Source: JAVBLF01 sp031553675 (GTDB lineage Bacteria; Bacillota; Clostridia; Christensenellales; CALWSW01). Taken from it: a stretch of DNA of 64,000 nucleotides. The notes beneath the pieces are model-generated. The model searched no databases. It worked only from the letters and a program-made list of their open reading frames with translations, and had not been told where the DNA came from. This document shows, in pieces, positions 8,730-17,569 of this stretch. Position numbers and translations under genes: made by a program. How positions within the stretch are numbered: the stretch's first letter is position 1; the number at the start of each line of letters is the position of its first letter. The DNA lies in assembly GCA_031553675.1 (NCBI GenBank), contig JAVBLF010000023.1, forward strand, positions 1-64,000. Reading direction: 5' to 3'.

Positions 8730-9476
8730 ATGACGACGGAGGAACGCCGCAGACGCATCGCGCGGCTATTGATCGATGCGGGTCGGGTACAGGTGGGCGA
8801 TTTGTCGATGCGCTTTGGCGTTTCGTGCGAGACGATACGGAAGGATTTGATCGCGCTGGATCGGCAAGGTTTGGCGAAAAAGGAGCACGGCGGGGCGAGC
8901 GCGCCGGGGGCCGGCCGCGACGCGATTCCCGAAAGAGGGGAGGGGGAGGCGTCGCTCTGCATCGTCGAAAAGGCATGTGAGTACATGCCTGCAAGCGGCA
9001 TCGTGATGCTAGGCGGCGGACCGCTGTGTACACTTTTGGCGCAACGGATCGAAGCGGAGCAGGGCCTCCATGTGCTGACCGATTCGCTCGACATCGGACT
9101 GCTCTTGATCGAACGCGGCGTTCAGACTTCGATTCTGGGAGGCGAGCTTTTGCCGGGGAGTCGAAGTGTCGGAGGGCTATGGGCGTGCGAAAGCCTGTCG
9201 CGCGTGCGAGCGGAGGTGTCGTTTTTGCCGACCGGCGCTTTTGTGGGGCGGAATGGTCCCTGCGCCGACACGTTTGCACAAGCCCTCGTCGCGCACGGCA
9301 TGCTGTCGGGCGCCCACAAAAGCTTCGTGCTGGCGGACGGCGTTTCGTCGCGCCGCATTGCGCCGATCGAGTACGCGAGCTGGGAAGAAGTGGGCTGCCT
9401 GATCGTCGATTCGAGCGCCGACACCGCGTGTTTGGACGCTTTGATCGGCCGTACCGAAGTCCAGATCGCGTATTGA
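8730..9476 (+). CDS. DeoR-family transcriptional regulator
   Basis: A 248-residue DNA-binding regulator, probably controlled by a sugar phosphate. Residues 1-55 form the DeoR winged helix-turn-helix (RRRIARLLIDAGRVQVGDLS, then VSCETIRKDLIALDRQGL). The C-terminal sensor domain shows LGGGPLCTLLAQ, DSLDIGLLLIE, ILGGELLPGSRSV and the late KSFVLADGVSSRR, as in regulators with an isomerase-like ligand domain. The length is standard. The gene lies 12 bases before the YdcF-like gene, so the two may be co-transcribed. Its target genes are not evident nearby. Confidence 0.9.
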   Translation: MTTEERRRRIARLLIDAGRVQVGDLSMRFGVSCETIRKDLIALDRQGLAKKEHGGASAPGAGRDAIPERGEGEASLCIVEKACEYMPASGIVMLGGGPLCTLLAQRIEAEQGLHVLTDSLDIGLLLIERGVQTSILGGELLPGSRSVGGLWACESLSRVRAEVSFLPTGAFVGRNGPCADTFAQALVAHGMLSGAHKSFVLADGVSSRRIAPIEYASWEEVGCLIVDSSADTACLDALIGRTEVQIAY

Positions 9477-9487
9477 AGGAGACGGCG

Positions 9488-10285
9488 ATGCATCGGCACA
9501 CGTATGGGCAAAGCAAGCCGACGATGGGGCGGCGTGTCGCGCTGATCGCGGTGGGCTCGCTTTTGATCGCGGACACGCTCTACGCAGCGGCGAAGATCAG
9601 CATGAACGTCGGCGTGATCCTTCCGGCGTTGATCGGCTTGCCGCTGCTCGCGATCGGCGCGATCTATCCATTTTGGCAGCAGTGGACAGCCCGCTCCGTC
9701 GGCCGCGCGTTGAAGTGGGCAATCGCGCTGGCATACGGGGCATTTGGGGCGCTTTTTTTGCTGACCGGCGCGTTGATGCTCGGCTCGGCAGTGGCGTTGC
9801 CGTCCGCGGGGGCCGATGCGGTCATCGTGTTGGGCTGCGCACTTCGGGGCTATGCGCCATCCGCGCTGCTGCAATACCGTTGCGACGCGGCAGCAGCCTA
9901 CCTGCGTGACAGCCCCGATGCGATCGCCGTGGTGTCGGGCGGGCAGGGGCGGGGCGAAATGCGCTCGGAAGCCTCCGCTATGGCGGAAGCGCTCGCGCTA
10001 GCGGGCATCGAGCCGTCGCGGATCGTCCAGGAAGCCGCTTCGACCTCGACGGAGGAAAACTTCGACTTGAGCGTCCCCCTCCTCGAAGCGCGACTGGGAA
10101 AGAAGGCGACGGATTGCCGCATCGTCTACGTCACAAGCGGCTTTCACGTCTACCGCGCCGGGTACGTCGCCAAGCGCCTGGGCTTGCGCGCCGAAGGGCT
10201 GGCCGCGCGGTCCAACCCGCAGTTCTTGCTCAATCACGTTTTGCGCGAGTGCGTCGTGATCGTCGTGGCTTGGCTGAAAGGCTGA
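9488..10285 (+). CDS. YdcF-like (DUF218) membrane protein
   Basis: A 265-residue protein with three or four hydrophobic segments in the first 110 residues, followed by a DUF218 domain. That domain starts ADAVIVLGCALRG, continues AIAVVSGGQGRGE and SEASAMAEALALAGI, then the EEAASTSTEENF-type block (here QEAASTSTEENF) and YVTSGFHVYRA. The family includes SanA and YdcF, linked to envelope functions. GAAGGAGA precedes the ATG by 6 bases. It is followed by a new transcription unit for the sugar-sensing system. Confidence 0.88.
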   Translation: MHRHTYGQSKPTMGRRVALIAVGSLLIADTLYAAAKISMNVGVILPALIGLPLLAIGAIYPFWQQWTARSVGRALKWAIALAYGAFGALFLLTGALMLGSAVALPSAGADAVIVLGCALRGYAPSALLQYRCDAAAAYLRDSPDAIAVVSGGQGRGEMRSEASAMAEALALAGIEPSRIVQEAASTSTEENFDLSVPLLEARLGKKATDCRIVYVTSGFHVYRAGYVAKRLGLRAEGLAARSNPQFLLNHVLRECVVIVVAWLKG

Positions 10286-10417
10286 CGATCGCATTTTAAG
10301 AATTCCAAATATTTCGCAACTTTGTCGCAAAATTTTACCTGTTCGTCCATGGATCGTCATGTAAACTGTTTTCGTGGGCGGTTCGGATCGCGCTGCGTAG
10401 GATCGGGGGAAAGAGGC

Positions 10418-11395
10418 ATGAAGATGCGATTGGCGGGGCTTGCGTTGGCGTTCGTGTTGGGCCTGAGCGCGTGCCAAAACGAGCCGGTGGCTTCGCAGGA
10501 GGGCGGCGACACAGGCTCGGCCTTGGTGTTGGGCTTTTCGCAGCTCGGCTCGGAAAGCGCCTGGCGCACGGGCAATACGCGTTCGATCCAGCAGGCCGCG
10601 GAAAAGGCGGGCGTGCAACTCATGTTCAACAACGCCCAGCAAAAGCAGGAAAACCAGATCAAGGCGATCCGCTCCTACATTGCCTACCGCGTCGACGTGA
10701 TCGCCTTTGCGCCGATCGTCGAGGACGGCTGGGATTCGGTGCTGAGCGAGGCAAAAGAAGCGGGCATCCCCGTGCTGCTTTGCGACCGCATGATCGAGAC
10801 GAGCCACAAAGACCTCTACGCCGGTTTCATCGGTTCCGACTTTTACCAAGAAGGGATCAAGGCCGGGCATTTTTTGCTGAAGAAGACGAATGGACAGATC
10901 CGCAATTACCGGATCGCGGAATTGAGCGGAACGGCGAAATCCTCGCCCATGCGCGGCCGTTACGAAGGCTTTCGCGAGGCGATCGCGGGCGACAGACGCT
11001 TCGAGATCGTGTGCAGCTTGTCGGGCGATTTTTTGCGCTCGAAGGGCAAGCAGCGCATGAAGCAGATCCTCGACAGCTACGGCGACATCGATGTACTCTA
11101 CTCGCACAACGATTCGATGACGCTCGGCGCGATCGAGGCGATGGAAGAGGCGGGCGTCGTGCCGGGCGTCGACGTGATCGTGATCTCGGTCGATGGTGAG
11201 CAGGGCGCGATCGATGCGCTGAAGGCCGGTAAGATCAACTGCGTCGTCGAGTGTACGCCTTTGATGGGGGACAAGGTGATCGATCTGGCCAAACAATTGG
11301 CGGCGGGCGAAAGCATCCCCGAGATGAGCTACAACGAGGAGCGCGTGTTCAGCGAGTACGACGACCTGCGCGACCTGGCGCCACGCGGGTATTGA
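10418..11395 (+). CDS. YtfQ-like sugar receptor lipoprotein, probably sensory
   Basis: A 325-residue lipoprotein with lipidated Cys19 in the lipobox LSAC. Residues after 30 read VLGFSQLGSESAWRTGNT and QQKQENQIKAIRSYIA, hallmarks of the E. coli YtfQ galactofuranose receptor. It is not followed by a permease but, four bases later, by a histidine kinase and a response regulator. A second YtfQ-type receptor heads the transporter operon downstream. This arrangement is that of three-component sugar-sensing systems such as AraP-AraS-AraT, so I infer it presents the bound sugar to the kinase. GGGGAAAGAGG precedes the chosen ATG. The family is certain, the sensory role inferred. Confidence 0.88.
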   Translation: MKMRLAGLALAFVLGLSACQNEPVASQEGGDTGSALVLGFSQLGSESAWRTGNTRSIQQAAEKAGVQLMFNNAQQKQENQIKAIRSYIAYRVDVIAFAPIVEDGWDSVLSEAKEAGIPVLLCDRMIETSHKDLYAGFIGSDFYQEGIKAGHFLLKKTNGQIRNYRIAELSGTAKSSPMRGRYEGFREAIAGDRRFEIVCSLSGDFLRSKGKQRMKQILDSYGDIDVLYSHNDSMTLGAIEAMEEAGVVPGVDVIVISVDGEQGAIDALKAGKINCVVECTPLMGDKVIDLAKQLAAGESIPEMSYNEERVFSEYDDLRDLAPRGY

Positions 11396-11399
11396 GGCG

Positions 11400-12866
11400 A
11401 TGGAGAAGCGAAGGAAGTTTTGGCGGCTCTTCGACCGCGCTATGCCGCTCAGGAGCATCAAGCGACGGATCCGGACGGCGTTTTTGATCATCATCGCGCT
11501 GCTCTTGATTCCGGCGGGCGTCAACGTCGCGTTCACCAGCATCCAGACGCGGCGCTACAACCAAATGATCGGGCGGGTGAGCCAGTCCGGACGCCTGACA
11601 AAGATCGTCTCGGAGGACATCCCGACCGAGGTCTACGAGATCGTCGCGGGCCGCGTCCGCTTTTCGGAAGGGCGGCACTACGCGATCATGGCCGACGTCG
11701 ATCGACAGATCGCGGATCTCTCGGCCCAATCGCCCGATTCGAAGGGCAGCCGTCTGCTGATCGTCGTCGCGCGCGCCATGGGAAATCTGCGGGGGCAGCT
11801 CGATGCGCTCGGCCAGCAGATCGAGGCGGACGAGGCCGTGGACGAGCAGCTCAAGACGCTCGAACAGGTCAACAGCTCGGCCGCCGTCATCACCGACCTC
11901 CTGAGCGACTACATCCTCCTGGAACTGGAGGCGGCGGGCGAGGCCAGCCAGGCGATCGGCGTCGCTTCGCGCGTGACGGTGACGATCGAGATCGTGCTGA
12001 CCGTGGCGGTCTGCGTCTTTGCCTTCGTCACGCAGGGCGAGGTGTCGCGCAGCATTTCCAAGCCGATCTACGAGCTCGAAACCCTGGCCGAGCGCATCGC
12101 CCAGGGCGACCTGAACGCCCGCGCCGAGGCGACCGACGTCGAAGAGCTTCGTTCGCTGACAGCCAGCCTCAACGCCATGGCCATCCGCCTCCAAGCGCTG
12201 ATCGACGCTAACACGCGCGAACAGCAAAACCTGAAAAAGTCGGAAATGCGGACCCTGCAAGCGCAGATCACGCCGCACTTCCTTTACAACACCCTCGAAG
12301 CGATCATGTGGCTGGCCGAGCGCAAACGCACCGAAGAAGTGATCGAGATCACAAAAGCCATGTCGAACTTTTTCCGCATCGCGCTCAGCCGGGGACAGGA
12401 CTGGATCTCCGTCGCGCAGGAAATCGAGCACGTCGAGAGCTACCTCGTGGTGCAGCGCTTTCGCTACAGCGACATCCTCGACTACCGGATCGACATCGAC
12501 GATCGCCTCGGCGGCCAGCGGATCCTGAAGCTCTTGCTTCAACCCCTCGTCGAGAACGCGATCTACCATGGCATCAAGCTGCGCCGCGGACGGGGATCGA
12601 TCGCCGTACGGGGGTGGCTTGCGGGCGACCGGATGTGCTTCGCGGTTGAGGACGACGGCATCGGCATGGTCGAAGCGCGTCTCGCCGAAGTGCGCGCCCA
12701 GCTCGGCAAAGAAGTGCCCGACGGCGACGGCTACGGCCTCTACAACGTCGACAAGCGGCTCCGGCTCTACTACGACGAAAACGCGGGGCTTTCGGTCGAA
12801 AGCCGCTACGGAGCTGGCACGACGGTGTCTTTTTGTGTGCCGGTACAGGAGGAAAGCGATGTATAA
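11400..12866 (+). CDS. Sensor histidine kinase, LytS/YesM type
   Basis: A 488-residue membrane kinase. Transmembrane segments at about residues 25-47 and 190-212 flank a 140-residue helical extracellular domain that could contact the receptor lipoprotein. A HAMP domain follows (ISKPIYELETLAERIAQGDL), then the His-kinase motif QITPHFLYNTLEAIMW with phospho-acceptor His293. The ATPase part has LLLQPLVENAIYHGIK and DDGIGM. It starts 4 bases after the receptor stop and overlaps the regulator gene by 8 bases, so the three are one unit. It would phosphorylate the AraC-type regulator when sugar is bound outside. Confidence 0.93.
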   Translation: MEKRRKFWRLFDRAMPLRSIKRRIRTAFLIIIALLLIPAGVNVAFTSIQTRRYNQMIGRVSQSGRLTKIVSEDIPTEVYEIVAGRVRFSEGRHYAIMADVDRQIADLSAQSPDSKGSRLLIVVARAMGNLRGQLDALGQQIEADEAVDEQLKTLEQVNSSAAVITDLLSDYILLELEAAGEASQAIGVASRVTVTIEIVLTVAVCVFAFVTQGEVSRSISKPIYELETLAERIAQGDLNARAEATDVEELRSLTASLNAMAIRLQALIDANTREQQNLKKSEMRTLQAQITPHFLYNTLEAIMWLAERKRTEEVIEITKAMSNFFRIALSRGQDWISVAQEIEHVESYLVVQRFRYSDILDYRIDIDDRLGGQRILKLLLQPLVENAIYHGIKLRRGRGSIAVRGWLAGDRMCFAVEDDGIGMVEARLAEVRAQLGKEVPDGDGYGLYNVDKRLRLYYDENAGLSVESRYGAGTTVSFCVPVQEESDV

Positions 12867-14460
12867 GGTCTTCATCGTTGACGACGAGATCTTTGTGCGC
12901 GAAAGCTTCCGCGAACAGATCGACCGCCAGGGGAGCGGCTTTGTGTTGGCGGGCGAGGCGTCCGACGGCGAGATGGCACTCTCCATGATCAAGGATCTCA
13001 AGCCGGACATCCTCGTCACTGACATCCGTATGCCCTTCATGGACGGCATCGAGCTGGCGCGGATCGTCAAGCGCACCATGCCCTGGGTGAAGATCGTCAT
13101 CCTAAGCGGCCACGACGAATTCGAGTATGCGCAAAAGGCGATCTCGATCGGCGTCGAGGACTACATCCTGAAACCCATCCGCGCGACCGAGCTCATCGGC
13201 GCACTCGAAAAAGCCGCCCGCGTCATCGAGGAAAGCCTGGCCGAACGCGCCGACTACGAGGCACTCAAAGCTTCGTGGGAGAGCGTGGCGGCCTTGAACG
13301 AGGAAGAGCTCTTCTCCGAGCTGATCGCTGGCGAGGTGTCGAGCGCTGCCGCCATCGACCGCGCCACCGCCATGCACGTCGACCTCGTCGCGCAGCGTTA
13401 CGTCGTCGTGATCACACAGCTCTTGACCGAAGAAGTTTCCAAGCGAGCCCTTTTCACGCTTCGCGCCCAACTCAAGGCCCTCGCCGCCGACAACCCCGAG
13501 GTCTGGCAGTCCTACCGCGGCATCGACCGCCTCGTGACGATCGTGATGGGGGAGAGCGACGAAGCGACGCTGGAGCGGGCCTACGCCTTCGCACAGGCTG
13601 TGCAGCACGAGACGGCTCGCGACGGCGAAAGCGCCATCGCGATCGGCATCGGGTCGATCGCCGATCGCTTGTCCGGCATTCCGCGATCCTTTTTCGACGC
13701 CGACCAGATCCACAAACGGCTGGGCGATCTGGCGCGCGGCAAAGTCTTTTACAGCGTGGACCTCGAAAGCGCCGAGTCGGTGCCCGCCATGCGCTTTGAG
13801 GACGTTCCGACCTACGAGCAGCTCAAAAACGCGTCGGCGGCCGACATCCCCGTTTTGGTTGAGCGGTTTCAAAACCCGATCTGGACCGGCGGCCTGCAAT
13901 CGACGCTGATGAAAACCTACATCGCCATGGAAGTGCTCTTGTCTTGTTCGCGCCTCATCCAGGAGAGCGGCGGCGATCCGTCCGAGATCCTGCCCGAAAC
14001 GCGACAGGTCGGCGCGATTGCGGCGGCGCTGAACGAAAGCGACGGCCTGCGCGCGACGATCGAAAGCGTGCTGCGGCGCACCATCCGCTTTCGGGATGCG
14101 GGCTACGGCACGAAATACGGCGCGATCATCCGCAAAGCCCAGGCCTTCATCGCCGAGCACTACGCCAGCCCGGACATCTCGCTGCACACGGTTTCGGCGC
14201 ACGTCGCACTGTCGAGCAACCACTTTTGCACGGTCTACGCCCAGGAGTGCGGGCAGTCCTTCATCGAATACCTGACGATGATCCGCGTCCAGCACGCGAA
14301 AAAGCTGCTGCGTGACCCGTCCAGGCGCACGAGCGAGATCGCCTACGCCGTCGGCTACAACGACCCGCACTACTTCAGCTACATCTTCAAAAAGCAGACC
14401 GGTTTGACCCCCCGCGACTACCGCGCGAAGGCGAAAGCGTCCGACGCGAACGAGTCTTGA
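12859..14460 (+). CDS. Response regulator with AraC-type DNA-binding domain (YesN type)
   Basis: A 533-residue regulator. The receiver domain (residues 1-120) has the acidic pair DDE near residue 9, phospho-acceptor Asp in ILVTDIRMPFMDGIE and the conserved Lys in ILKPIRA. A long middle domain of about 300 residues follows, as in YesN-like proteins. The last 100 residues are an AraC/XylS double helix-turn-helix (HYASPDISLHTVSAHVALSS and EIAYAVGYNDPHYFSYIFKK). AGGAGGAAAGCG precedes the ATG inside the kinase gene. It is expected to activate the transporter operon that starts 240 bases downstream. Confidence 0.93.
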   Translation: MYKVFIVDDEIFVRESFREQIDRQGSGFVLAGEASDGEMALSMIKDLKPDILVTDIRMPFMDGIELARIVKRTMPWVKIVILSGHDEFEYAQKAISIGVEDYILKPIRATELIGALEKAARVIEESLAERADYEALKASWESVAALNEEELFSELIAGEVSSAAAIDRATAMHVDLVAQRYVVVITQLLTEEVSKRALFTLRAQLKALAADNPEVWQSYRGIDRLVTIVMGESDEATLERAYAFAQAVQHETARDGESAIAIGIGSIADRLSGIPRSFFDADQIHKRLGDLARGKVFYSVDLESAESVPAMRFEDVPTYEQLKNASAADIPVLVERFQNPIWTGGLQSTLMKTYIAMEVLLSCSRLIQESGGDPSEILPETRQVGAIAAALNESDGLRATIESVLRRTIRFRDAGYGTKYGAIIRKAQAFIAEHYASPDISLHTVSAHVALSSNHFCTVYAQECGQSFIEYLTMIRVQHAKKLLRDPSRRTSEIAYAVGYNDPHYFSYIFKKQTGLTPRDYRAKAKASDANES

Positions 14461-14487
14461 GCGCGCGATTCTACCTTGCAATCCGGC

Positions 14488-14526
14488 AAAGGGCAATTTC
14501 TTCGGCGAAGATATTGCCCTTTTTTT
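14488..14526 (+). terminator. Rho-independent terminator after the sensing genes
   Basis: AAAGGGCAAT pairs with ATTGCCCTTT around a loop containing TTCGGCGAA, followed by seven T residues. It separates the sensing operon from the transporter operon. Confidence 0.8.
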
Positions 14527-14703
14527 GTGCGGCGTGTCCATTCCGAAGATCGTCACCCAAATTCGGTAGGCTCTCCATTTCGCAAAGCGCTGCCGCCACG
14601 TACAATCAAAGCATCGAGCGCCGCGATCCGGCGCGCATTGCATCGAATCGAATCTAGCGCCCTGTCTGGCGCACCTCGAAGACCAAACGTGGAGGGAAAT
14701 CGC

Positions 14704-15768
14704 ATGAAAAAGTGGATCTCTGTCTTGCTCGCGGTCTTGATGATCGCATCGCTGGCCGCTTGCTCGTCTCCGACGGCCGAAACACCCCCCGCCGAAGCCC
14801 CCGCTGCCGACGACAAAGCGGCCGAAGCCCCTGCCGCCGAAGCCGAAGCACCTGCGGCCGACAAGAAGATCGTCGTCGGCTTCTCGCAGATCGGCGCCGA
14901 ATCCGACTGGCGCGTCGCCAACACAAACAGCATCAAGACCGCCGTCGAAGAAGCGGGCTTCGAACTGATCTTCGACGACGCTCAGCAGAAACAGGAAAAC
15001 CAGATCAAAGCCATCCGCAACTTCATCACCCAGGGCGTCGATGTCATCGCGTTCAGCCCCGTCGTCGAGAGCGGCTGGGATGAAGTCATCGCCGAAGTGA
15101 ACGACGCCGAGATCCCGCTCATCCTCGTCGACCGCAGCACCGACATCGAAGGCGACGACTATTACGCCACCTTCATGGGTTCTGATTTCAAAGCCGAAGG
15201 CGTCAAAGCCGGCAAATGGCTCATCGACTACATGGACAAGGCCGGACGCGCCAGCGACCCGATCGTGATCGTCCAGCTTGAAGGCACCGTCGGCTCCGCC
15301 CCCGCCAATGACCGCGCGAGCGGCTTCAAAGAAGCGATCGCCGACAAGACGAACTTCACGATCGCCGCCAGCCAGACCGGCAACTTCACCCGTGCCGAAG
15401 GCCAGCAGGTCATGGAGAGCTTCCTCAAGTCCGTTCCGAAGATCGACGTCCTCTACGCCCATAACGACGACATGGCGCTCGGCGCGATCGACGCCATCAA
15501 GGCAGCCGGCCTCAAGCCCGGCGAAGACATCATCATCATCGGCGTCGACGCCGTCAAGAAGGCATTCGAAGCGATCGTCGCCGGCGAGATGAACTGCACC
15601 GTCGAGTGCAGCCCGCTGCTCGGACCGCAGCTCGTCGACAACATCAACAAGCTCATGGCGGGCGAAACCCTGCCCAAGCGCACCGATACCATTGAGTCCT
15701 ACTACGACACGAATGGCGAATTCGGCGCGACCAAAGCGGCCGACGTGCTCGACCAAAGGGTATATTAA
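14704..15768 (+). CDS. ytfQ: YtfQ-like sugar receptor lipoprotein of the transporter
   Basis: A 354-residue lipoprotein (lipidated Cys20 in SLAAC, Ala/Pro/Glu-rich tether to about residue 54). VVGFSQIGAESDWRVANTNS, QQKQENQIKAIRNFIT, PVVESGWDEVI and VYAHNDD-like LYAHNDDMALGAIDAIKAA match YtfQ, whose E. coli member binds galactofuranose. The immediate neighbours are the matching ATPase and two permeases, then araBAD. I infer an L-arabinose or other furanose ligand. GGAGGGAAATCGC precedes the ATG. A 298-base spacer with hairpin repeats separates it from the ATPase gene. Confidence 0.92.
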   Translation: MKKWISVLLAVLMIASLAACSSPTAETPPAEAPAADDKAAEAPAAEAEAPAADKKIVVGFSQIGAESDWRVANTNSIKTAVEEAGFELIFDDAQQKQENQIKAIRNFITQGVDVIAFSPVVESGWDEVIAEVNDAEIPLILVDRSTDIEGDDYYATFMGSDFKAEGVKAGKWLIDYMDKAGRASDPIVIVQLEGTVGSAPANDRASGFKEAIADKTNFTIAASQTGNFTRAEGQQVMESFLKSVPKIDVLYAHNDDMALGAIDAIKAAGLKPGEDIIIIGVDAVKKAFEAIVAGEMNCTVECSPLLGPQLVDNINKLMAGETLPKRTDTIESYYDTNGEFGATKAADVLDQRVY

Positions 15769-15851
15769 TCTCCCAAACTCACGCTTTCCCAATATGGCCC
15801 GGCGTTGCGGCCGCTCACACGAGCGGCCTAAACGCATATCCGGAGGGGACG

Positions 15852-16034
15852 TTGAGGGGCATCGCCCCTCAAACACCCCACCAAAGGGTTATGAACCCTT
15901 TGGTAGGGGTTTGGGGACAAAGTCCCCTAGCCGTTTTCATGTTTGTGCTACGGTATGTGCGCACCAAGAAATCGTTGGAAAGGGATTCCAAAGGGTTCAC
16001 AACCCTTTGGTAGGGGTTTGGGGACAAAGTCCCC
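15852..16034. repeat. Two copies of a double-hairpin repeat between receptor and ATPase genes
   Basis: Bases 15881-15927 and 15988-16034 are 47-base copies that differ at only three loop positions. Each holds the hairpin CCAAAGGGTT...AACCCTTTGG, the spacer TAGGGGT and a second hairpin TTGGGGAC...GTCCCC. An extra hairpin (GAGGGGC...GCCCCTC) precedes the first copy at 15854-15870. A sequence of the same architecture but different bases lies at 35001-35046. The rest of 15769-16066 holds no gene. Confidence 0.85.
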
Positions 16035-16066
16035 AAAAAAGCTGTATAAAAAACGAGGTGTATGGC

Positions 16067-17569
16067 TTGGACAAGATTCTAGAGATGCGGGGCGTCGACA
16101 TCGCGTTTCCGGGCGTCAAGGCGCTCAAAGGGGTCGATTTCTCGCTTCGTCGCGGCGAGGTACACGCGCTGATGGGCGAGAACGGCGCGGGCAAGTCGAC
16201 GCTGATCAAGTGCCTGACGGGCGTATACCACATGGATGCGGGGACCATTGCGTTGCGCGGTGCGCCCATCACGCCCACGACGCCGCAAGCCGCTGTCGAG
16301 ATGGGGATCAGCACGGTCTACCAGGAAGTCAACCTCTGCCCCAACCTCAGCGTGGCGGAAAACATCTTCATCGGGCGCGAGCCGGTCAAACAAGGGCGCG
16401 TCGATTGGCGGACGATCTACCAGCGCAGCCGCGACGTTTTGGCGCGCTTTCACATCGACGTCGACGTCACGCAGGCGCTGTCGAGCTTTTCGGTCGCCGT
16501 GCAGCAGCTCGTCTCGATCGCGCGCGCCGTCGACATCTCGGCCGACATCCTGATCCTCGATGAACCGACGTCGAGCCTCGACGAAAGCGAGGTCGAACGG
16601 CTCTTCGCCGTCGTGCGGCAACTGAAAGAAGAGGGCATGGCGGTCGTGTTCATCACCCACTTTCTCGATCAGGTCTACGCGATCTGCGATCGGATCACGG
16701 TGCTTCGAAACGGCGAGCTCGTCGGATCCTATGAAATCGAGAGTTTGCCGAAGATCGAGCTCGTGACCAAGATGATCGGCAAGGAACTGACCGAGATCTC
16801 GACGATCGCCCGCGTCGAAAGGCCGGAAGGCTACGAACACAACGTGCTCGTCGAGGCGGCTGAAATCGGGGTTGCGGGGAAGGTCGAAAACGTGAACCTG
16901 ACGCTTCGGAGCGGCGAGATCCTGGGCTTGGCCGGTTTGCTGGGATCGGGGCGCACCGAGGTCGCAAACATGATCTTCGGCGTCGACAAAGTGGAGCACG
17001 GTACCCTCAAGGTCAAGGGGGCGATCGCGCACTTTTCGAGTCCGTCGGCGGCGATCCGAAACCGCATCGCCTTCTGCCCCGAGGATCGCAAGCGCGACGG
17101 CATCATCGCCGACCTGTCGATCCGAGAAAACATCGTGTTGGCGATCCAGGGGCGCACAGGCTTTAAGCGGATCCCGCTCAAAAAACAGCAGGAGATCGCA
17201 GACAAATACATCGAGCTCCTCCACATCGCGACGCCCGACGCCGAAAAGAAGATCGGCGAGCTCTCGGGCGGCAACCAGCAGAAAGTCATCTTGGCGCGCT
17301 GGCTGGCGAGCGAGCCGGAGCTCTTGATCCTCGACGAACCGACGCGCGGCATCGACGTCGGCGCGAAAGCCGAGGTGCAAAAGATTACGCTGTCGCTCTG
17401 CGAGCAGGGCATGTCGGTGCTCTTCATTTCCTCCGAACTCGACGAGGTCATCCGCTGCTCGAACCGCATCTGCGTCATGCGCGACCAAAAGATGATCGCC
17501 GAGCTCGATTCCGAGGATGTCGATCAACAGGCCATACTCAACGCCATCGCGGGAGGTGAAAGCGCTTGA
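16067..17569 (+). CDS. ytfR: Sugar ABC transporter ATPase, YtfR type
   Basis: A 500-residue tandem ATPase. The first domain has Walker A GENGAGKST, signature-region FSVAVQQLVSIARA and Walker B ILILDEPTSSLDESE. The second has GLLGSGRTE, the signature ELSGGNQQKVILARW and LLILDEPTRGIDVGAKAE. I chose the TTG at 16067 (protein MDKILEMRG) because GAGG lies 8 bases before it; an in-frame GTG at 16058 lacks a site. The 3' end overlaps the first permease by four bases. It energises uptake through the YtfT/YjfF pair. Confidence 0.92.
   Translation: MDKILEMRGVDIAFPGVKALKGVDFSLRRGEVHALMGENGAGKSTLIKCLTGVYHMDAGTIALRGAPITPTTPQAAVEMGISTVYQEVNLCPNLSVAENIFIGREPVKQGRVDWRTIYQRSRDVLARFHIDVDVTQALSSFSVAVQQLVSIARAVDISADILILDEPTSSLDESEVERLFAVVRQLKEEGMAVVFITHFLDQVYAICDRITVLRNGELVGSYEIESLPKIELVTKMIGKELTEISTIARVERPEGYEHNVLVEAAEIGVAGKVENVNLTLRSGEILGLAGLLGSGRTEVANMIFGVDKVEHGTLKVKGAIAHFSSPSAAIRNRIAFCPEDRKRDGIIADLSIRENIVLAIQGRTGFKRIPLKKQQEIADKYIELLHIATPDAEKKIGELSGGNQQKVILARWLASEPELLILDEPTRGIDVGAKAEVQKITLSLCEQGMSVLFISSELDEVIRCSNRICVMRDQKMIAELDSEDVDQQAILNAIAGGESA

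Noticed and set aside
16058..16060. GTG start for the YtfR-type ATPase
   Set aside because: No Shine-Dalgarno precedes it, whereas the TTG at 16067 has GAGG at the right distance.
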